A DNA stretch of 64,000 nt, taken from assembly GCF_045984285.3 (NCBI RefSeq), contig NZ_JBJQIK030000004.1:62001-126000 (forward strand), written 5' to 3'. The notes under the pieces are model-generated. The model was not told the origin of the DNA, did not search any database, and was given only the letters and a program-made list of their open reading frames with translations. The DNA is from Rugamonas sp045984285. GTDB taxonomy: Bacteria > Pseudomonadota > Gammaproteobacteria > Burkholderiales > Burkholderiaceae_D. The position numbers were made by a program, and so were the translations under genes. Positions 26,213-36,500 of the stretch are shown in pieces (positions within the stretch are counted from its first letter, which is position 1; each line of letters starts with the position of its first letter).

Positions 26213-28417
26213 TCAAGCTACGGGCGGCAGCTTGTGCAGCACCTTATCCAGCGTGATCGGATAATCGCGCACCCGCACGCCGGTGGCGTTGTGGATGGCA
26301 TTCGCAATCGCCGCCGCAACGCCGCAGATGCCAAGCTCGCCCACGCCCTTGGCCTTCATCGGCGACGAGATGGGGTCGGTCTCGTCGAGGAAGATGACTT
26401 CCTGATGCGGAATGTCGGCATGCACCGGCACCTCATAGCCAGCCAGGTCATGGTTCACGAAGAAGCCATAGCGCTTGTCCACCGCCAGCTCCTCCATCAG
26501 CGCTGCGCCGGCGCCCATGGTCATCGCGCCAATCACCTGGCTGCGCGCCGACTTGGGGTTAAGGATGCGGCCTGCGGCGCACACCGCCAGCATGCGGCGA
26601 ATGCGCGTTTCGCCGGTGGCAGCATCCACCGCCACCTCCACGAAGTGCCCGCCGAAGGTCGATTGCTGGAACTTCTTATCCAGGTCGCCGAACTCGATGC
26701 TGTCTTCCGCCACCAGCTCCGCATATTGGGCTGCTGACGCCAGCGGAATCGACTTGCCGCCGGAGCGCACCATGCCGTCCGCGAACTCCGCATCCCCGCC
26801 CAGGCCCAGCTTCTGCGCCACAATGCGGCGCAGCTCCACGCAGGCTGCATATACGCCCGAGGTGGAACTGTTGGCGCCCCACTGGCCGCCGGAACCGGCC
26901 GACACGGGAAATGCCGAATCGCCCAGCTTCACCACCACCTTATTCAGCGGCACGCCCATCATCTCCGCAGCGGTCTGCGCGATGATGGTGTAAGTGCCGG
27001 TGCCGATATCGGTCATGTCCGTTTCCACGGTCACGATGCCGTTGCTGCCCAACCGCACGCGCGCGCCGGACTTCATCAACAGGTTGTTGCGGAAGGCCGC
27101 GGCCACGCCATAGCCCACCAGCCAGCGCCCATCGCGCGTTTTGCCGGGTTCCGGATTGCGCTTGTTCCAGCCGAACTTCTCGGCGCCCGTGCGCAGGCAA
27201 TCGATCAGGCGGCGCTGCGAGAACGGACGGCCCGGCTTTTCGGGATCTTCCTTCGTATCGTTCAGGATGCGGAAAGTGACCGGATCCATCTTCAGCTTTT
27301 CCGCCATCTCATCGATGGCAATCTCCAGCGCCATCAGGCCCGGCGCCTCGCCCGGCGCGCGCATGGCATTGCCCTCCGGGAGATCCAGCGTGGCCAGGCG
27401 CATGGCCGTCATGCGGTTGGGACCTGCGTACAGCAGGCGCGTTTGCTGCACCGCTGTTTCCGGCTTCCCGTCCGGGAGGTCGCCCGACCAGGACTCGTGA
27501 CCGATCGCCGTGATCTTGCCGTCGCGCGTGGCGCCGATGCGGATGCGCTGGATCGTGGCCGGGCGGTGCGTAGTGTTGTTGATCATGAGTGGGCGCTGCA
27601 GTGCCACCTTCACCGGACGCTTGGCCGCACGCGCACCCAGCGCCGCCATCAGCGCATCGGCACGCACGAACAGCTTGCCGCCAAAGCCGCCGCCGATATA
27701 GGGCGACACCAGGCGCACCTTCTCCTTCGGAATTCCCAGCGTTTTCGCCACATCCTTCACGCCCCAGTTAATCATCTGGTTTGCGGTCCAGATGGTGAGC
27801 TTGCCGTTTTCCCAGGCGGCGAGGGAAGCATGTGGCTCCATCATTGCGTGGCTCTGGTCGGGCGTCGTGTAGGTTTGGTCCAGCCGCACCGGCGCGGCAT
27901 CGAAGGCCTTGGCGAAATCGCCGGTCTTCGTATCCGGCTCCGTGTCGTTTTCCGCCTTCGGCTTTTTCGCCGAACTCTTCGCAGCAGCCAGGTCGTATGC
28001 GCCCTTGGCCTTCGCGTACTTCACCTTGATGAGATTCGCCGCCGCGCGCGCCTGTTCGAAGGTTTCGGCCACCACCACGGCCACGGCCTGGTGATAGTGC
28101 TGCACCTCCGGCCCCGCAAGCAGCTTCGCCGTATTCATATCGCCCTTACCGAGCTTGCCCGCGTTCTCCGCGGTGACAACGGCCAGCACACCCGGTGCGC
28201 GCTTCGCAGCGCTGGTGTCCATGGACGTGATGCGGCCCTTGGCGATGGCCGAGCCGAGCACGTAGCCATAGGCTGCATTCGGTGCGGCCTCATGCTGCTC
28301 ATAGGCGTAAGGCGCCGTTCCCGTTGTCTTCAACGGACCATCGATGCGGTCCGTCGGACGGCCGACCACCTTCAGCTGGTCGATAGGATTGGTTGTAGCC
28401 GGGGTAGCGAATTTCAT
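26213..28417 (-). CDS. paoC: Periplasmic aldehyde oxidoreductase, molybdenum-cofactor subunit (PaoC-like)
   Basis: Large subunit of a xanthine-oxidase-family enzyme (734 residues), binding the molybdopterin cytosine dinucleotide cofactor. Visible are the N-terminal aldehyde oxidase a/b hammerhead region (about 15-140), SPYIGGGFGGK, MRAPGEAPG, GSGGQWGANSSTSG and the catalytic Glu in KGVGELGICG. Preceded at 1 bp by the FAD subunit gene. PaoC-type enzymes oxidise aromatic and aliphatic aldehydes in the periplasm after Tat export of the assembled complex. The usual PaoD-type maturation factor is not next to it. Confidence 0.92.
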   Translation of the reverse strand: MKFATPATTNPIDQLKVVGRPTDRIDGPLKTTGTAPYAYEQHEAAPNAAYGYVLGSAIAKGRITSMDTSAAKRAPGVLAVVTAENAGKLGKGDMNTAKLLAGPEVQHYHQAVAVVVAETFEQARAAANLIKVKYAKAKGAYDLAAAKSSAKKPKAENDTEPDTKTGDFAKAFDAAPVRLDQTYTTPDQSHAMMEPHASLAAWENGKLTIWTANQMINWGVKDVAKTLGIPKEKVRLVSPYIGGGFGGKLFVRADALMAALGARAAKRPVKVALQRPLMINNTTHRPATIQRIRIGATRDGKITAIGHESWSGDLPDGKPETAVQQTRLLYAGPNRMTAMRLATLDLPEGNAMRAPGEAPGLMALEIAIDEMAEKLKMDPVTFRILNDTKEDPEKPGRPFSQRRLIDCLRTGAEKFGWNKRNPEPGKTRDGRWLVGYGVAAAFRNNLLMKSGARVRLGSNGIVTVETDMTDIGTGTYTIIAQTAAEMMGVPLNKVVVKLGDSAFPVSAGSGGQWGANSSTSGVYAACVELRRIVAQKLGLGGDAEFADGMVRSGGKSIPLASAAQYAELVAEDSIEFGDLDKKFQQSTFGGHFVEVAVDAATGETRIRRMLAVCAAGRILNPKSARSQVIGAMTMGAGAALMEELAVDKRYGFFVNHDLAGYEVPVHADIPHQEVIFLDETDPISSPMKAKGVGELGICGVAAAIANAIHNATGVRVRDYPITLDKVLHKLPPVA

Positions 28418-28418
28418 C

Positions 28419-29375
28419 TCATGCCCCCTTCTTCGCTTCGGCCATCACGGAAGCGAGCGTGCGCTGAACCAGCGGAATCTTGAATTCGTTATCGTGCGTA
28501 GGCTTCGCGCCGGCCAACAACTGATCGGCGACCGCTTTCGCGCCTTGCGCCATTTTTTGCTCCGCCGCCTCCACACGCCAGGGTTTGTGCGCCACACCGC
28601 CCAGCGCAACACGCCCCGTGCCATTTGGCTGCACAATCGCCGCCACGGACACCAGCGCAAACGCGTACGATGCGCGGTCGCGCACCTTGCGGTAGAAGTG
28701 CTGGCCGCCGACAGGCCTCGGCAGCTTCACGCTCACAATCAGCTCACCCGGTTCCAGCACATGTTCGATATGCGGCGTGCTGCCCGGCAGGCGATGGAAG
28801 TCCGCAATGGGAATTACGCGCCCGGCGCCATCCGGCTTTACGGTCTCCACTTCTGCATCCAGCACGCGCATGGCCACCGCCATATCGCTCGGATGTGTAG
28901 CAATGCAAGCCTCGCTGGCCCCAACAACCGCATGCTGCCGCGTGAAGCCGCCGATAGCCGAACACCCACTGCCCGGCTTGCGCTTATTACACGGCATGTT
29001 CGTATCGTAGAAGTAGGCACAGCGCGTGCGCTGCAGCAGGTTTCCGGCCGTGGTGGCACGGTTGCGCAGCTGCGTGGAAGCGCCGGCCAGCAAAGCCCGC
29101 GCAAGCACCGCGTAATCGCGGCGAATGCGCATATCGGCAGCGAGATCCGTATTGCGCATCAGCGCACCCACACGCAGGCCACCATCAGGCAGTGGCTCGA
29201 TCTGGTCGAGCTTCAACCCGTTGACGTCGATGAGATGCGCAGGCGTTTCAATCTCCAGCTTCATCAGGTCCAGCAAATTGGTGCCACCGGCAATAAAACG
29301 AGCATTCGGTGTGCGGTAAGCCGCTTGCGCCGCCTCCGCAGGCGTACTCACGCGCTGATAGGTAAAGGCCTTCAT
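28419..29375 (-). CDS. paoB: Aldehyde oxidoreductase FAD subunit (PaoB-like)
   Basis: A 318-residue FAD-binding subunit (CO dehydrogenase flavoprotein type) with FAD motifs FIAGGTNLLDLM and TTAGNLLQRTRC. It carries four Cys (119, 129, 138, 157) in the insertion that binds an extra [4Fe-4S] cluster in E. coli PaoB, which ordinary xanthine dehydrogenases lack. This supports PaoABC type over xanthine dehydrogenase. It overlaps the iron-sulfur gene by 4 bp. Confidence 0.92.
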   Translation of the reverse strand: MKAFTYQRVSTPAEAAQAAYRTPNARFIAGGTNLLDLMKLEIETPAHLIDVNGLKLDQIEPLPDGGLRVGALMRNTDLAADMRIRRDYAVLARALLAGASTQLRNRATTAGNLLQRTRCAYFYDTNMPCNKRKPGSGCSAIGGFTRQHAVVGASEACIATHPSDMAVAMRVLDAEVETVKPDGAGRVIPIADFHRLPGSTPHIEHVLEPGELIVSVKLPRPVGGQHFYRKVRDRASYAFALVSVAAIVQPNGTGRVALGGVAHKPWRVEAAEQKMAQGAKAVADQLLAGAKPTHDNEFKIPLVQRTLASVMAEAKKGA

Positions 29376-30016
29376 ACCTTACCTCCAGCAACCTCAGTGA
29401 TTGCATCGATGATGTTCGAGTAAGCGCCACATCGACAGATGTTCCCGCTCATGCGCTCACGGATTTCGTCTACCGACAGCAGCGGCTTCTCAGTCAGGTT
29501 TGCCGTCACATGGCTGGGCTTACCCTGTTGAATCTCGTCCAGCACCGCCACGGCCGAACAGATCTGGCCGGGGGTACAGTAGCCGCACTGGTAGCCGTCA
29601 TGCTTCACGAAAGCCTGCTGCATGGGGTGCAGCTTATCGGGCGTACCCAGACCTTCGATAGTCGTCACGTTCGCGCCATCATTCATGACCGCCAACGTCA
29701 AGCACGAGTTGATGCGACGTCCATCGACTATCACGGTGCAGGCGCCGCACTGTCCATGGTCGCATCCTTTCTTAGTCCCAGTAAGATGCAAATGGTCACG
29801 TAGTACATCAAGCAGTGTCGTTCGCGTATCAAGGTCGATGTCATATCGCTTCTGGTTCACAACGAGCGAGGTTTTAGCATTGGTTGGCGTGTGCAACTCG
29901 CTCTGCAGTCCACTATTAGCGACTGCAGTACTCGGCAACGCAGCAACTCCCGCTGAGAGTGCGCTAACAATCAACACCTCTCGCCGCGACATGTTGATCT
30001 GGTTTAAGTCGTCCAT
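29372..30016 (-). CDS. paoA: Aldehyde oxidoreductase [2Fe-2S] subunit with Tat signal (PaoA-like)
   Basis: Start at ATG 30016 with AAAGGTGGAGC just upstream; an open frame continues to 30409 through a GC-rich non-related block and is not the gene. The 214-residue product has a Tat signal (MSRREVLIVSALSAGVAALP; RR near residue 11), a plant-type [2Fe-2S] motif (GCDHGQCGACTV) and the second cluster motif (QCGYCTPGQ ... CRCGAY). First gene of the operon, so it carries the export signal for the whole complex. TTAGCGCTAA at 30037-30046, a 10-bp palindrome in the leader, might be an operator. Confidence 0.93.
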   Translation of the reverse strand: MDDLNQINMSRREVLIVSALSAGVAALPSTAVANSGLQSELHTPTNAKTSLVVNQKRYDIDLDTRTTLLDVLRDHLHLTGTKKGCDHGQCGACTVIVDGRRINSCLTLAVMNDGANVTTIEGLGTPDKLHPMQQAFVKHDGYQCGYCTPGQICSAVAVLDEIQQGKPSHVTANLTEKPLLSVDEIRERMSGNICRCGAYSNIIDAITEVAGGKV

Positions 30017-30171
30017 GCTCCACCTTTCGCTTTCTGTTAGCGCTAATTTTAGGTGAGCTAGTTTGATAACCTCGTTCGTTTGCCGATGGGCAATCGCACT
30101 ACTTACACTAAGTATCGTCCATAAGTAGCTTTTAAATCGAAAATAACAAGTCTGTTCCGATTTCCGGTTGG

Positions 30172-30430
30172 AAAACTGCTCGCCGCCGCTGGACGCGTCA
30201 TCGACCGTGGTCCGCGCTGAGCTTGACTCAGCCCCCATGCCCGCACGTAGTTTGGGGCGCGGGCTCCGCCCCATCCGGCTGCCGAGTGCTGGGGGCACCC
30301 TCTGGAGGCTGGGGCCTCCAGCGCCAGACGGCTCCCCCAGCAGTCCACTGACCAGCCAAGGGGCTGGCGCATTGGCCTGGGCGGCGGGCTGAACGCCCTG
30401 GCCCCACATTGCTACGCAATACGGCCCGCG
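30172..30430. other. GC-rich structured block of unknown origin at island edge
   Basis: In the 559-bp gap between paoA and hsdS a block of about 260 bp is markedly GC-rich, while both sides (30017-30170 and 30431-30575) are not. It holds two strong hairpins: GGGGCG/CGCCCC (30254-30259 with 30267-30272) and CTGGAGGC/GCCTCCAG (30302-30309 with 30314-30321, loop TGGG). An open minus-strand frame crosses it (from 30409) with no recognisable product and no convincing start. Probably a remnant of a mobile element or a structured noncoding region. The rest of the gap shows nothing I can name. Confidence 0.4.
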
Positions 30431-30575
30431 GCTCTCATCATGCGCTTAGGTTTCGTCGTTCGTACGAGACATATAATTGACGGTAGACATGCCCCCCGAT
30501 TGTCCGTAGAGAGAGCTACCTCACGCTAGACCGCCGCGTCTGCTAGCAAGTTCCAAGGCATGGGCGATTCACGAG

Positions 30576-31910
30576 TTAAGCAGCTAACGAACACACCGAC
30601 TCAAACTCAGTCATTAGTTTTTTGGAAGTAATAGTTATCGGAGCGTCTCCGACATCCTTCACTCGCACCTGTCCACTCATGAGTAGCGGCAACAACCAGT
30701 CCCGAAGGGCGGATAGCTCAATATTTTCCTTTTGCGCAGCTTCAATACGTTCGAAGATTGGAGTTACGAATTTACAAAATTTCGATATTAATTCTGGGTT
30801 AGGACTAATAAGCCGAGTCCACCCAATGTCATTGGTGACGATAGAGTTGAATGTCGAGCCAGAAGCCTTGACTTTCAAGTGATGCACCAACGTTTTCGCA
30901 TGCAAAAAGACATATGGGAAGTTTTTAAAGTCTTTGGGCTGCAGCGCATAGCAAGACTGATTCATCGCCATCGTTCGACCAGCAATCGTTACCTTACCGA
31001 CAGAGCCACGGGCCGTAATAAAAATGGTCCCGCGTGCGAAAGGTCGACTGCTGCAATTTTTCAATCCGGTTTGTGTTAGAGCGTCTTCGGTTTTCAATTG
31101 AAAAGCATCACCTGATGCATCGGTTGGCGTGAAAAAAGGAATATCTCCGTTCCAGAATTCAGGGTTTTCCTTACGCGGCGTGCCACCACCTAGAATATCT
31201 GCAATCGCAGATATGTTGTCGTCACCCCATCCGCTTGGTATCTCTTGCCCTAAAGAATCATTCCAGTTCATTGCACCACCGCTAGTTTTGTAGGGGCGAT
31301 TTTGAGCATCGGGAAAGTCGAACTGAACGAACCAATAGTCGTAGACAGTTTTGGCCAGGGATTCGAGTTCGACATTAATTCGACGGTTAAGGTCTATTTT
31401 TTTGTCGAGTGCGAGAAGAACAGCCGCGATTCTTTTTTGCTCAGACAACTCTGGTAATGGGATTTCAAACTTTAAACAGTCGGGAACTCGGATATGACTA
31501 ACTGTCGATCCGTTACCATCATGTTTTTTGAATTGATATTGCAAATCGGGTGACAAAAATGAATACAATAGATAATTTTGATCCAATTTTTTGGGGTTGG
31601 TTCTATATTGAACGATTCTTTGGCCAAGAAATACATTGTCGTTAAAATTAACTTTTCCGACCTCTCCCATTGGCGCTTCGCGCGTTAAAAGCACATCACC
31701 TTTCTTAACGGTTGCACGCTTTGTCCACTTTTCAAAGGTTTCCTCAGATACAAAATCACATGAAGACAAATCGATGCGCCCGTTCTTGATGTTGGTTGTG
31801 CGAATCATCTTGTACGGTGTTTCATGCTCAACACACGGTGCAGTTTTGTTCACGCAATCCACAATCAATTGGCAAAGTTCAGAAATGGGAACGCGGGGCC
31901 AGTTAGTCAT
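30576..31910 (-). CDS. hsdS: Type I restriction-modification specificity subunit HsdS
   Basis: The 444-residue protein has two target-recognition domains (about 1-150 and 225-375), each followed by a conserved helix (LPELSEQKRIAAVLLALDKKIDLNRRI and the C-terminal RIEAAQKENIELSALRDWLLPLLMSGQVRV). This layout sets the two halves of a split recognition site. It overlaps hsdM by 8 bp. The target sequence cannot be read from the protein. GC content is well below the window average. Confidence 0.96.
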   Translation of the reverse strand: MTNWPRVPISELCQLIVDCVNKTAPCVEHETPYKMIRTTNIKNGRIDLSSCDFVSEETFEKWTKRATVKKGDVLLTREAPMGEVGKVNFNDNVFLGQRIVQYRTNPKKLDQNYLLYSFLSPDLQYQFKKHDGNGSTVSHIRVPDCLKFEIPLPELSEQKRIAAVLLALDKKIDLNRRINVELESLAKTVYDYWFVQFDFPDAQNRPYKTSGGAMNWNDSLGQEIPSGWGDDNISAIADILGGGTPRKENPEFWNGDIPFFTPTDASGDAFQLKTEDALTQTGLKNCSSRPFARGTIFITARGSVGKVTIAGRTMAMNQSCYALQPKDFKNFPYVFLHAKTLVHHLKVKASGSTFNSIVTNDIGWTRLISPNPELISKFCKFVTPIFERIEAAQKENIELSALRDWLLPLLMSGQVRVKDVGDAPITITSKKLMTEFESVCSLAA

Positions 31911-33549
31911 ATGACAGCCCTTTCAACTGCTTGTTAATTTCTACTTCCAGCTCACGTGACTTGGCAAACATATCGACTAAGCGCGTACCATACCCGGAAA
32001 TTTTCTCTGCGAACTGAGCCGGCGTGATATCAGAATATTCGATTTTCACGTCGAAATATTGCCCTGCAGAGAATGAGAAATTTTTCTCTGTGAGCTCATC
32101 GTAATCAACGACTACTGAGAAATCCTTGACCGCCTTTCGCTGATTGAAGGTATTTACGATGTGCTGCTCATCCAACGACGACAGCAGAGTCTTCTGATTT
32201 TTCCCTTCCTTAACTTTTTCTCCCAGCGACGAAGCATCAATCAGAACGACCGAATCGTGTGCGCTTTTGTCGATGAACAGAATCGAGACATTGGTGCCCG
32301 TGGTAGCAAAGATATTGCTTGGCATAGAAACGACGCCGGCTATCCACCTTTCTTGTACCAGTTTTTGTCGGATTTGCAGTTCTATGCCTTTTGCAGCCGC
32401 AATAAAGCCCGTTGGAACGACGATGGCAGCCTTGCCGCCTTCCTTAAGCGAATGAATAATATGCTGGATGAACAAGAGGTAGATTTCCATCTTGTCCTTG
32501 TCCTTGGGCTTGATTTTCGGAATGCCAGCGAAGAAGCGTTGCCTATTGGCGTCAATGTCTAAGTCGTCCCGGAAGTCCGAGAAATCCATCTTAAATGGTG
32601 GATTGGAGACAATGTAGTCGAAATGGCGTAGTTGGCTTGGAGAATTTTGCTCCCGATGTACTGGATGCAAGATAGTATTGCCTTGTACGATATTAGGGAT
32701 GCTATGAACGAGCTTGTTAAGTACCAAATTCAAGCGCAGCAAGCTAGAGGATTTCTGCGAAATATCCTGTGACCAGATACTACAATTTTCCTCGCCGATG
32801 ACATGCGCTAGCGCCATGAGCAAAGTACCGGAGCCACTAGCCGGGTCGTAGCACATAACATCACGTACGTCCCCACGTTTTTCTTGTGGCACCAAAATAG
32901 CAGCCATAATTGTGGCGACCGCATGCGGAGTGTAATACTCAGCATATTTGCCCCCATTGTCTTTGTTATAGTCCTTGATGAGGTACTCGAACAGAGTGGC
33001 GTAAAAATCATATTTCTCGCCGAACAGGTGTTCAAAACTAAAGTCGACAAGCTTGTTTACTAGAGCACGGCAGAAAGCATCGCGCTTGTCACGGCTACCT
33101 GTGACGTATTCACTTAGTCTGTCGAACAGGGGTACCTTTTCACCATCTTCGGTACGAACCGCGAAAATTTCGTGGTTCGCAGCAGCAATTGCGATGAGTG
33201 TGTCATCGAAGACACTCGCAAAGCTTGCTTCATTAAGGCGGTTGAATAGGCTGGGGATGAGTTGCTCAGGCGTAAGGCGCGGTACATCAGGACCAAGTTT
33301 TCGCTCCAAAAGTTGCCTATTTGAAGACGGTAATGCCCGCCAAGCGGTTATCCAGTCACTGGCCTTTCCCAGTTCCGGCTCCAATCGTTTCATTTCGTAC
33401 GCAAACTTGTCGCACAAAAGCTTGTAGAGAAAGGTCTGGACAATAATTTTATATTCATTGCCGTCATTGCCGAGACCGTTGCTGATGCAAACTGCCTTGA
33501 GACCATCTATTAAATCGCGGGAACGTTGTTGATAGCTTTGTTGGTTCAT
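31903..33549 (-). CDS. hsdM: Type I restriction-modification methyltransferase HsdM
   Basis: N6-adenine methyltransferase of 548 residues. An N-terminal helical domain precedes the SAM-binding motif I (DPASGSGTLL) and the catalytic motif IV (NPPF, in YIVSNPPFKMDF). The C-terminal helical part contacts HsdS. Lies 47 bp after hsdR. Two HsdM and one HsdS form the methylase; with HsdR they form the restriction complex (family knowledge). Confidence 0.97.
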   Translation of the reverse strand: MNQQSYQQRSRDLIDGLKAVCISNGLGNDGNEYKIIVQTFLYKLLCDKFAYEMKRLEPELGKASDWITAWRALPSSNRQLLERKLGPDVPRLTPEQLIPSLFNRLNEASFASVFDDTLIAIAAANHEIFAVRTEDGEKVPLFDRLSEYVTGSRDKRDAFCRALVNKLVDFSFEHLFGEKYDFYATLFEYLIKDYNKDNGGKYAEYYTPHAVATIMAAILVPQEKRGDVRDVMCYDPASGSGTLLMALAHVIGEENCSIWSQDISQKSSSLLRLNLVLNKLVHSIPNIVQGNTILHPVHREQNSPSQLRHFDYIVSNPPFKMDFSDFRDDLDIDANRQRFFAGIPKIKPKDKDKMEIYLLFIQHIIHSLKEGGKAAIVVPTGFIAAAKGIELQIRQKLVQERWIAGVVSMPSNIFATTGTNVSILFIDKSAHDSVVLIDASSLGEKVKEGKNQKTLLSSLDEQHIVNTFNQRKAVKDFSVVVDYDELTEKNFSFSAGQYFDVKIEYSDITPAQFAEKISGYGTRLVDMFAKSRELEVEINKQLKGLSYD

Positions 33550-33596
33550 CTATTCACATAAGGCCGCACGCACGGGTGGGCACTTAATCTCTCGTT

Positions 33597-36500
33597 TTAC
33601 GAATTCAGTTTACTTTGAGCTTGGCCTAAATATTCTTTGACCAGCAGCTGATTAATAATGTCAAACGTATCTACGTCCGAAATTGGTAGGGATTCTTGGA
33701 ACTTGCCAATAATGATGGGCATAGTCTGTTTCTCAAAAAATGCTGGGTTACCCAATAGCTGCCTACTTCCAAGTACAGCTTTGTCAACGACTTGTTTGAT
33801 AGCTGATAAGGCTTCGTGCAACTTGACTGGGTTACTTTCAACGCGACGGCTTTCAAGCAACCGCTTGTGGATTCGCAGATATTTCGAATCACCACCATAC
33901 TTGGTCTGCAGGTTTGTATTTTCCTGATTTAGTGCCTTGGCTTTGCGCTCGATATCACTCAAAACGGAAATGTTGGCCCGCATATCTGCTTGCGATACCT
34001 CACTCAGTTTCTTTTTCTTGAAACGACGCTCCAGCTCTTCTTTCAAAGCAATCCACTGGGGGTCTTGCGAGTCTTGTGTACTCGCAAGCGTTTCGCGGGT
34101 CCGACGCAAGACACCTTTCAATTCATCAGCGAGCTTCAACTCAGATTCGCCAAGCTTTTCGAAGCGAAATATTACGTCTTCCAATGCTTGATTAAGCAAA
34201 GTGCTTGTGTCCGGCGCATTCTCGATTTGCGCTTTAAGGTTCAGCTGCGCCAGCGCGTGTTGGGCCTCGTTGTGAAGCACGCGGAGCTTGTCGAAGTCCA
34301 GTAGCGCCATCAACTCTTGCTGGCCATTCAAGCGAATGAGGTTGTAAAGCTCTCGTGCGTTGGCCAGAGCCTTAGCGACCCGCAGGAGCTTATCTCGGTC
34401 TTCAACTTGCCCGACCTGTTGAGAGAACAGTTCAGCGTCGTCCAGGGAATAAAGGAAAAGGGCCTGTTTGATGGCCTCGATGTCGGTCCTGATTTCATCA
34501 GCGGATTTGAAGAGACGACTGTAATGTTGCATTTCGTCTCCAAGTTCTGCTGTGAGCTCGTCGTAATAGTTCTTGTTCGCTTTATCAAATTCAGACTGGA
34601 TGTCGGCAAAGTCCACCACATATCCGTAGCGGAAGCTCTTGTACCGACGATTGACCCGGGTCAGCGCCTGCAAAAGGTTATGGTCTTTGATAATGCGACC
34701 CACGTAGAGTTTCTTTAGGCGTGGCGCATCAAATCCAGTGAGCAGCATGTTGTAAACGAAGAGGAGGTCAATTCCGCCATTCTTGAATGCTTTGACCTGG
34801 TCTTCGCGGAATTGCTTGTCGCCTTCATTATGCAGAATGAGGGCTGCGGTAAGTTTGCATTCGGATAGTTTCACGAATTGTTCGTACAGTTCACGCGCCT
34901 GTTCGCTGCTGTCACAAATGACCATTCCGCCAATGTTTGCACCGTCTTTCCCGTAAGCGATGCGAGAGTGGCGGAAGTCTTGAAGTATGTAGTCCAGCAT
35001 TGCCTGGACAAAGCGCGGATGAGCGTACAAAGCCTCGCGTGCGATACCACCTTGTAGCACCTGCACGCTTTGCAACGTCTGCTGCAATTGCATGCGGTAT
35101 TGGGTGGCAATATCCTCGCGGATAAGACGAAGAGTATAACCGTCAGAAATGGACGCGTTGTAATAGTAGGTGTGGATGTAATTGCCAAACAGAGCCTTGG
35201 AGGGTGCCTGCTCTCCGATGAGAGGCGTTCCGGTCAGGCCTATGTGGATAGCATTACGGTCAGACTGCGAAAGGTTGGCTAAAAAACTACCCGTCGGCTT
35301 GTAGCTTCGGTGAACTTCGTCGAGGAAATACACCCGCTGCATACTGACGTTATAGTCTTGTGCCGCTGTCACTGTCGGGTCGTCTTTGAATTTCTGTATA
35401 TTAACTACGGTGATTTCTGGCTCACCACGGTCATTGTCTATCGCTACTGTTTTTTTTATGTCGCGCGCAAATTCGTCGCGGCTTTCAATTACATTCACGC
35501 TCAAGCCGCGCAGGCGAAACTCATCACGGGCCTGCTTGAGCAAGTCAAGCCTGTCTACAATAAAATAGAAGCGGGCTACTTGGCGACGTTGCTGGAACCA
35601 ATTAGTGAGAAAACGCACATTGTAATAGGCCAACGCTGTCTTCCCACTCCCTTGCGTGTGCCAGACGATACCTTTGCGTGCACCGCCGTCTAAATGCCGT
35701 GCAATGGCTTGAGTTGCGAAAATCTGCGGGTAGCGCATGATATGTTTTTCCACGCCGGTATCCTTATCCAGATATGCGAAGGCATATTGCAGGATAAAGG
35801 CGAACCGCTCACGGCTGAACAGCGAAGTCAAGATGCGATTTGTTGGAGTATCGGGTAATTTGTTGCGAGAGAATTCCGGCGCGTGCTTGAGGCTCGTGTA
35901 GTTGGTGTCAGTGAGAATGAGGTTTTCGGTGTCATCACTCAGTTCGTGGACTGTGGTAGACAGCTCTGCTGCGTATCCTTCGCGGAAATGGTTGAAGTGG
36001 GCCTGCCCGTAAGTAGCTGCAGCGTAGAACGCCCCTTGAACGGGTTCTGGTTCGGCATCGTCATACTCCTGATTGTTGGAGAAGACCATGAGCTGCACGA
36101 GATTGAAGAAGTGGCGGAATTTTGAATTGGCATGACGACGATTCATGCGCTCGCGCTCGGCCAGCACACCGTTCGTGTTCATCGGCTTCTTGACTTCGAC
36201 GAAAGCTAGCGGTAAGCCGTTGACCAGCAAGGTAATGTCTGGCCGAAATTCGTCTCCACCGTTTACAAAGGGCAGTTCGGTAACGACATGGAAACTGTTT
36301 TGGTTTACATCGTCGAACTCAATTAGACGCAGGCCTGAACGGGTAGTCAGGCGCTTGTGGAACGCTTTGCCAAGGTCGTCATTCAGCAAGTCCAACTGAA
36401 TATCTTCAAGCGTGCGACGTATGTCTGCATGAGACACGCCGGGGTTCAACCGAGAGATAGATGCAGCAAAGATATCGCCGAAGATGTTGTTGCGCGTGTC

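Noticed and set aside
30275..30284. CCGGCTGCCG shared with the 3' part of tRNA-Thr, possible attachment-site copy
   Set aside because: Only 10 bp of a GC-rich motif and no extension into the T loop; expected by chance in this sequence.
30017..30409. N-terminal extension of the PaoA frame to 30409
   Set aside because: Runs through the GC-rich block, lacks a start signal and would bury the Tat signal; ATG 30016 has a good ribosome site.
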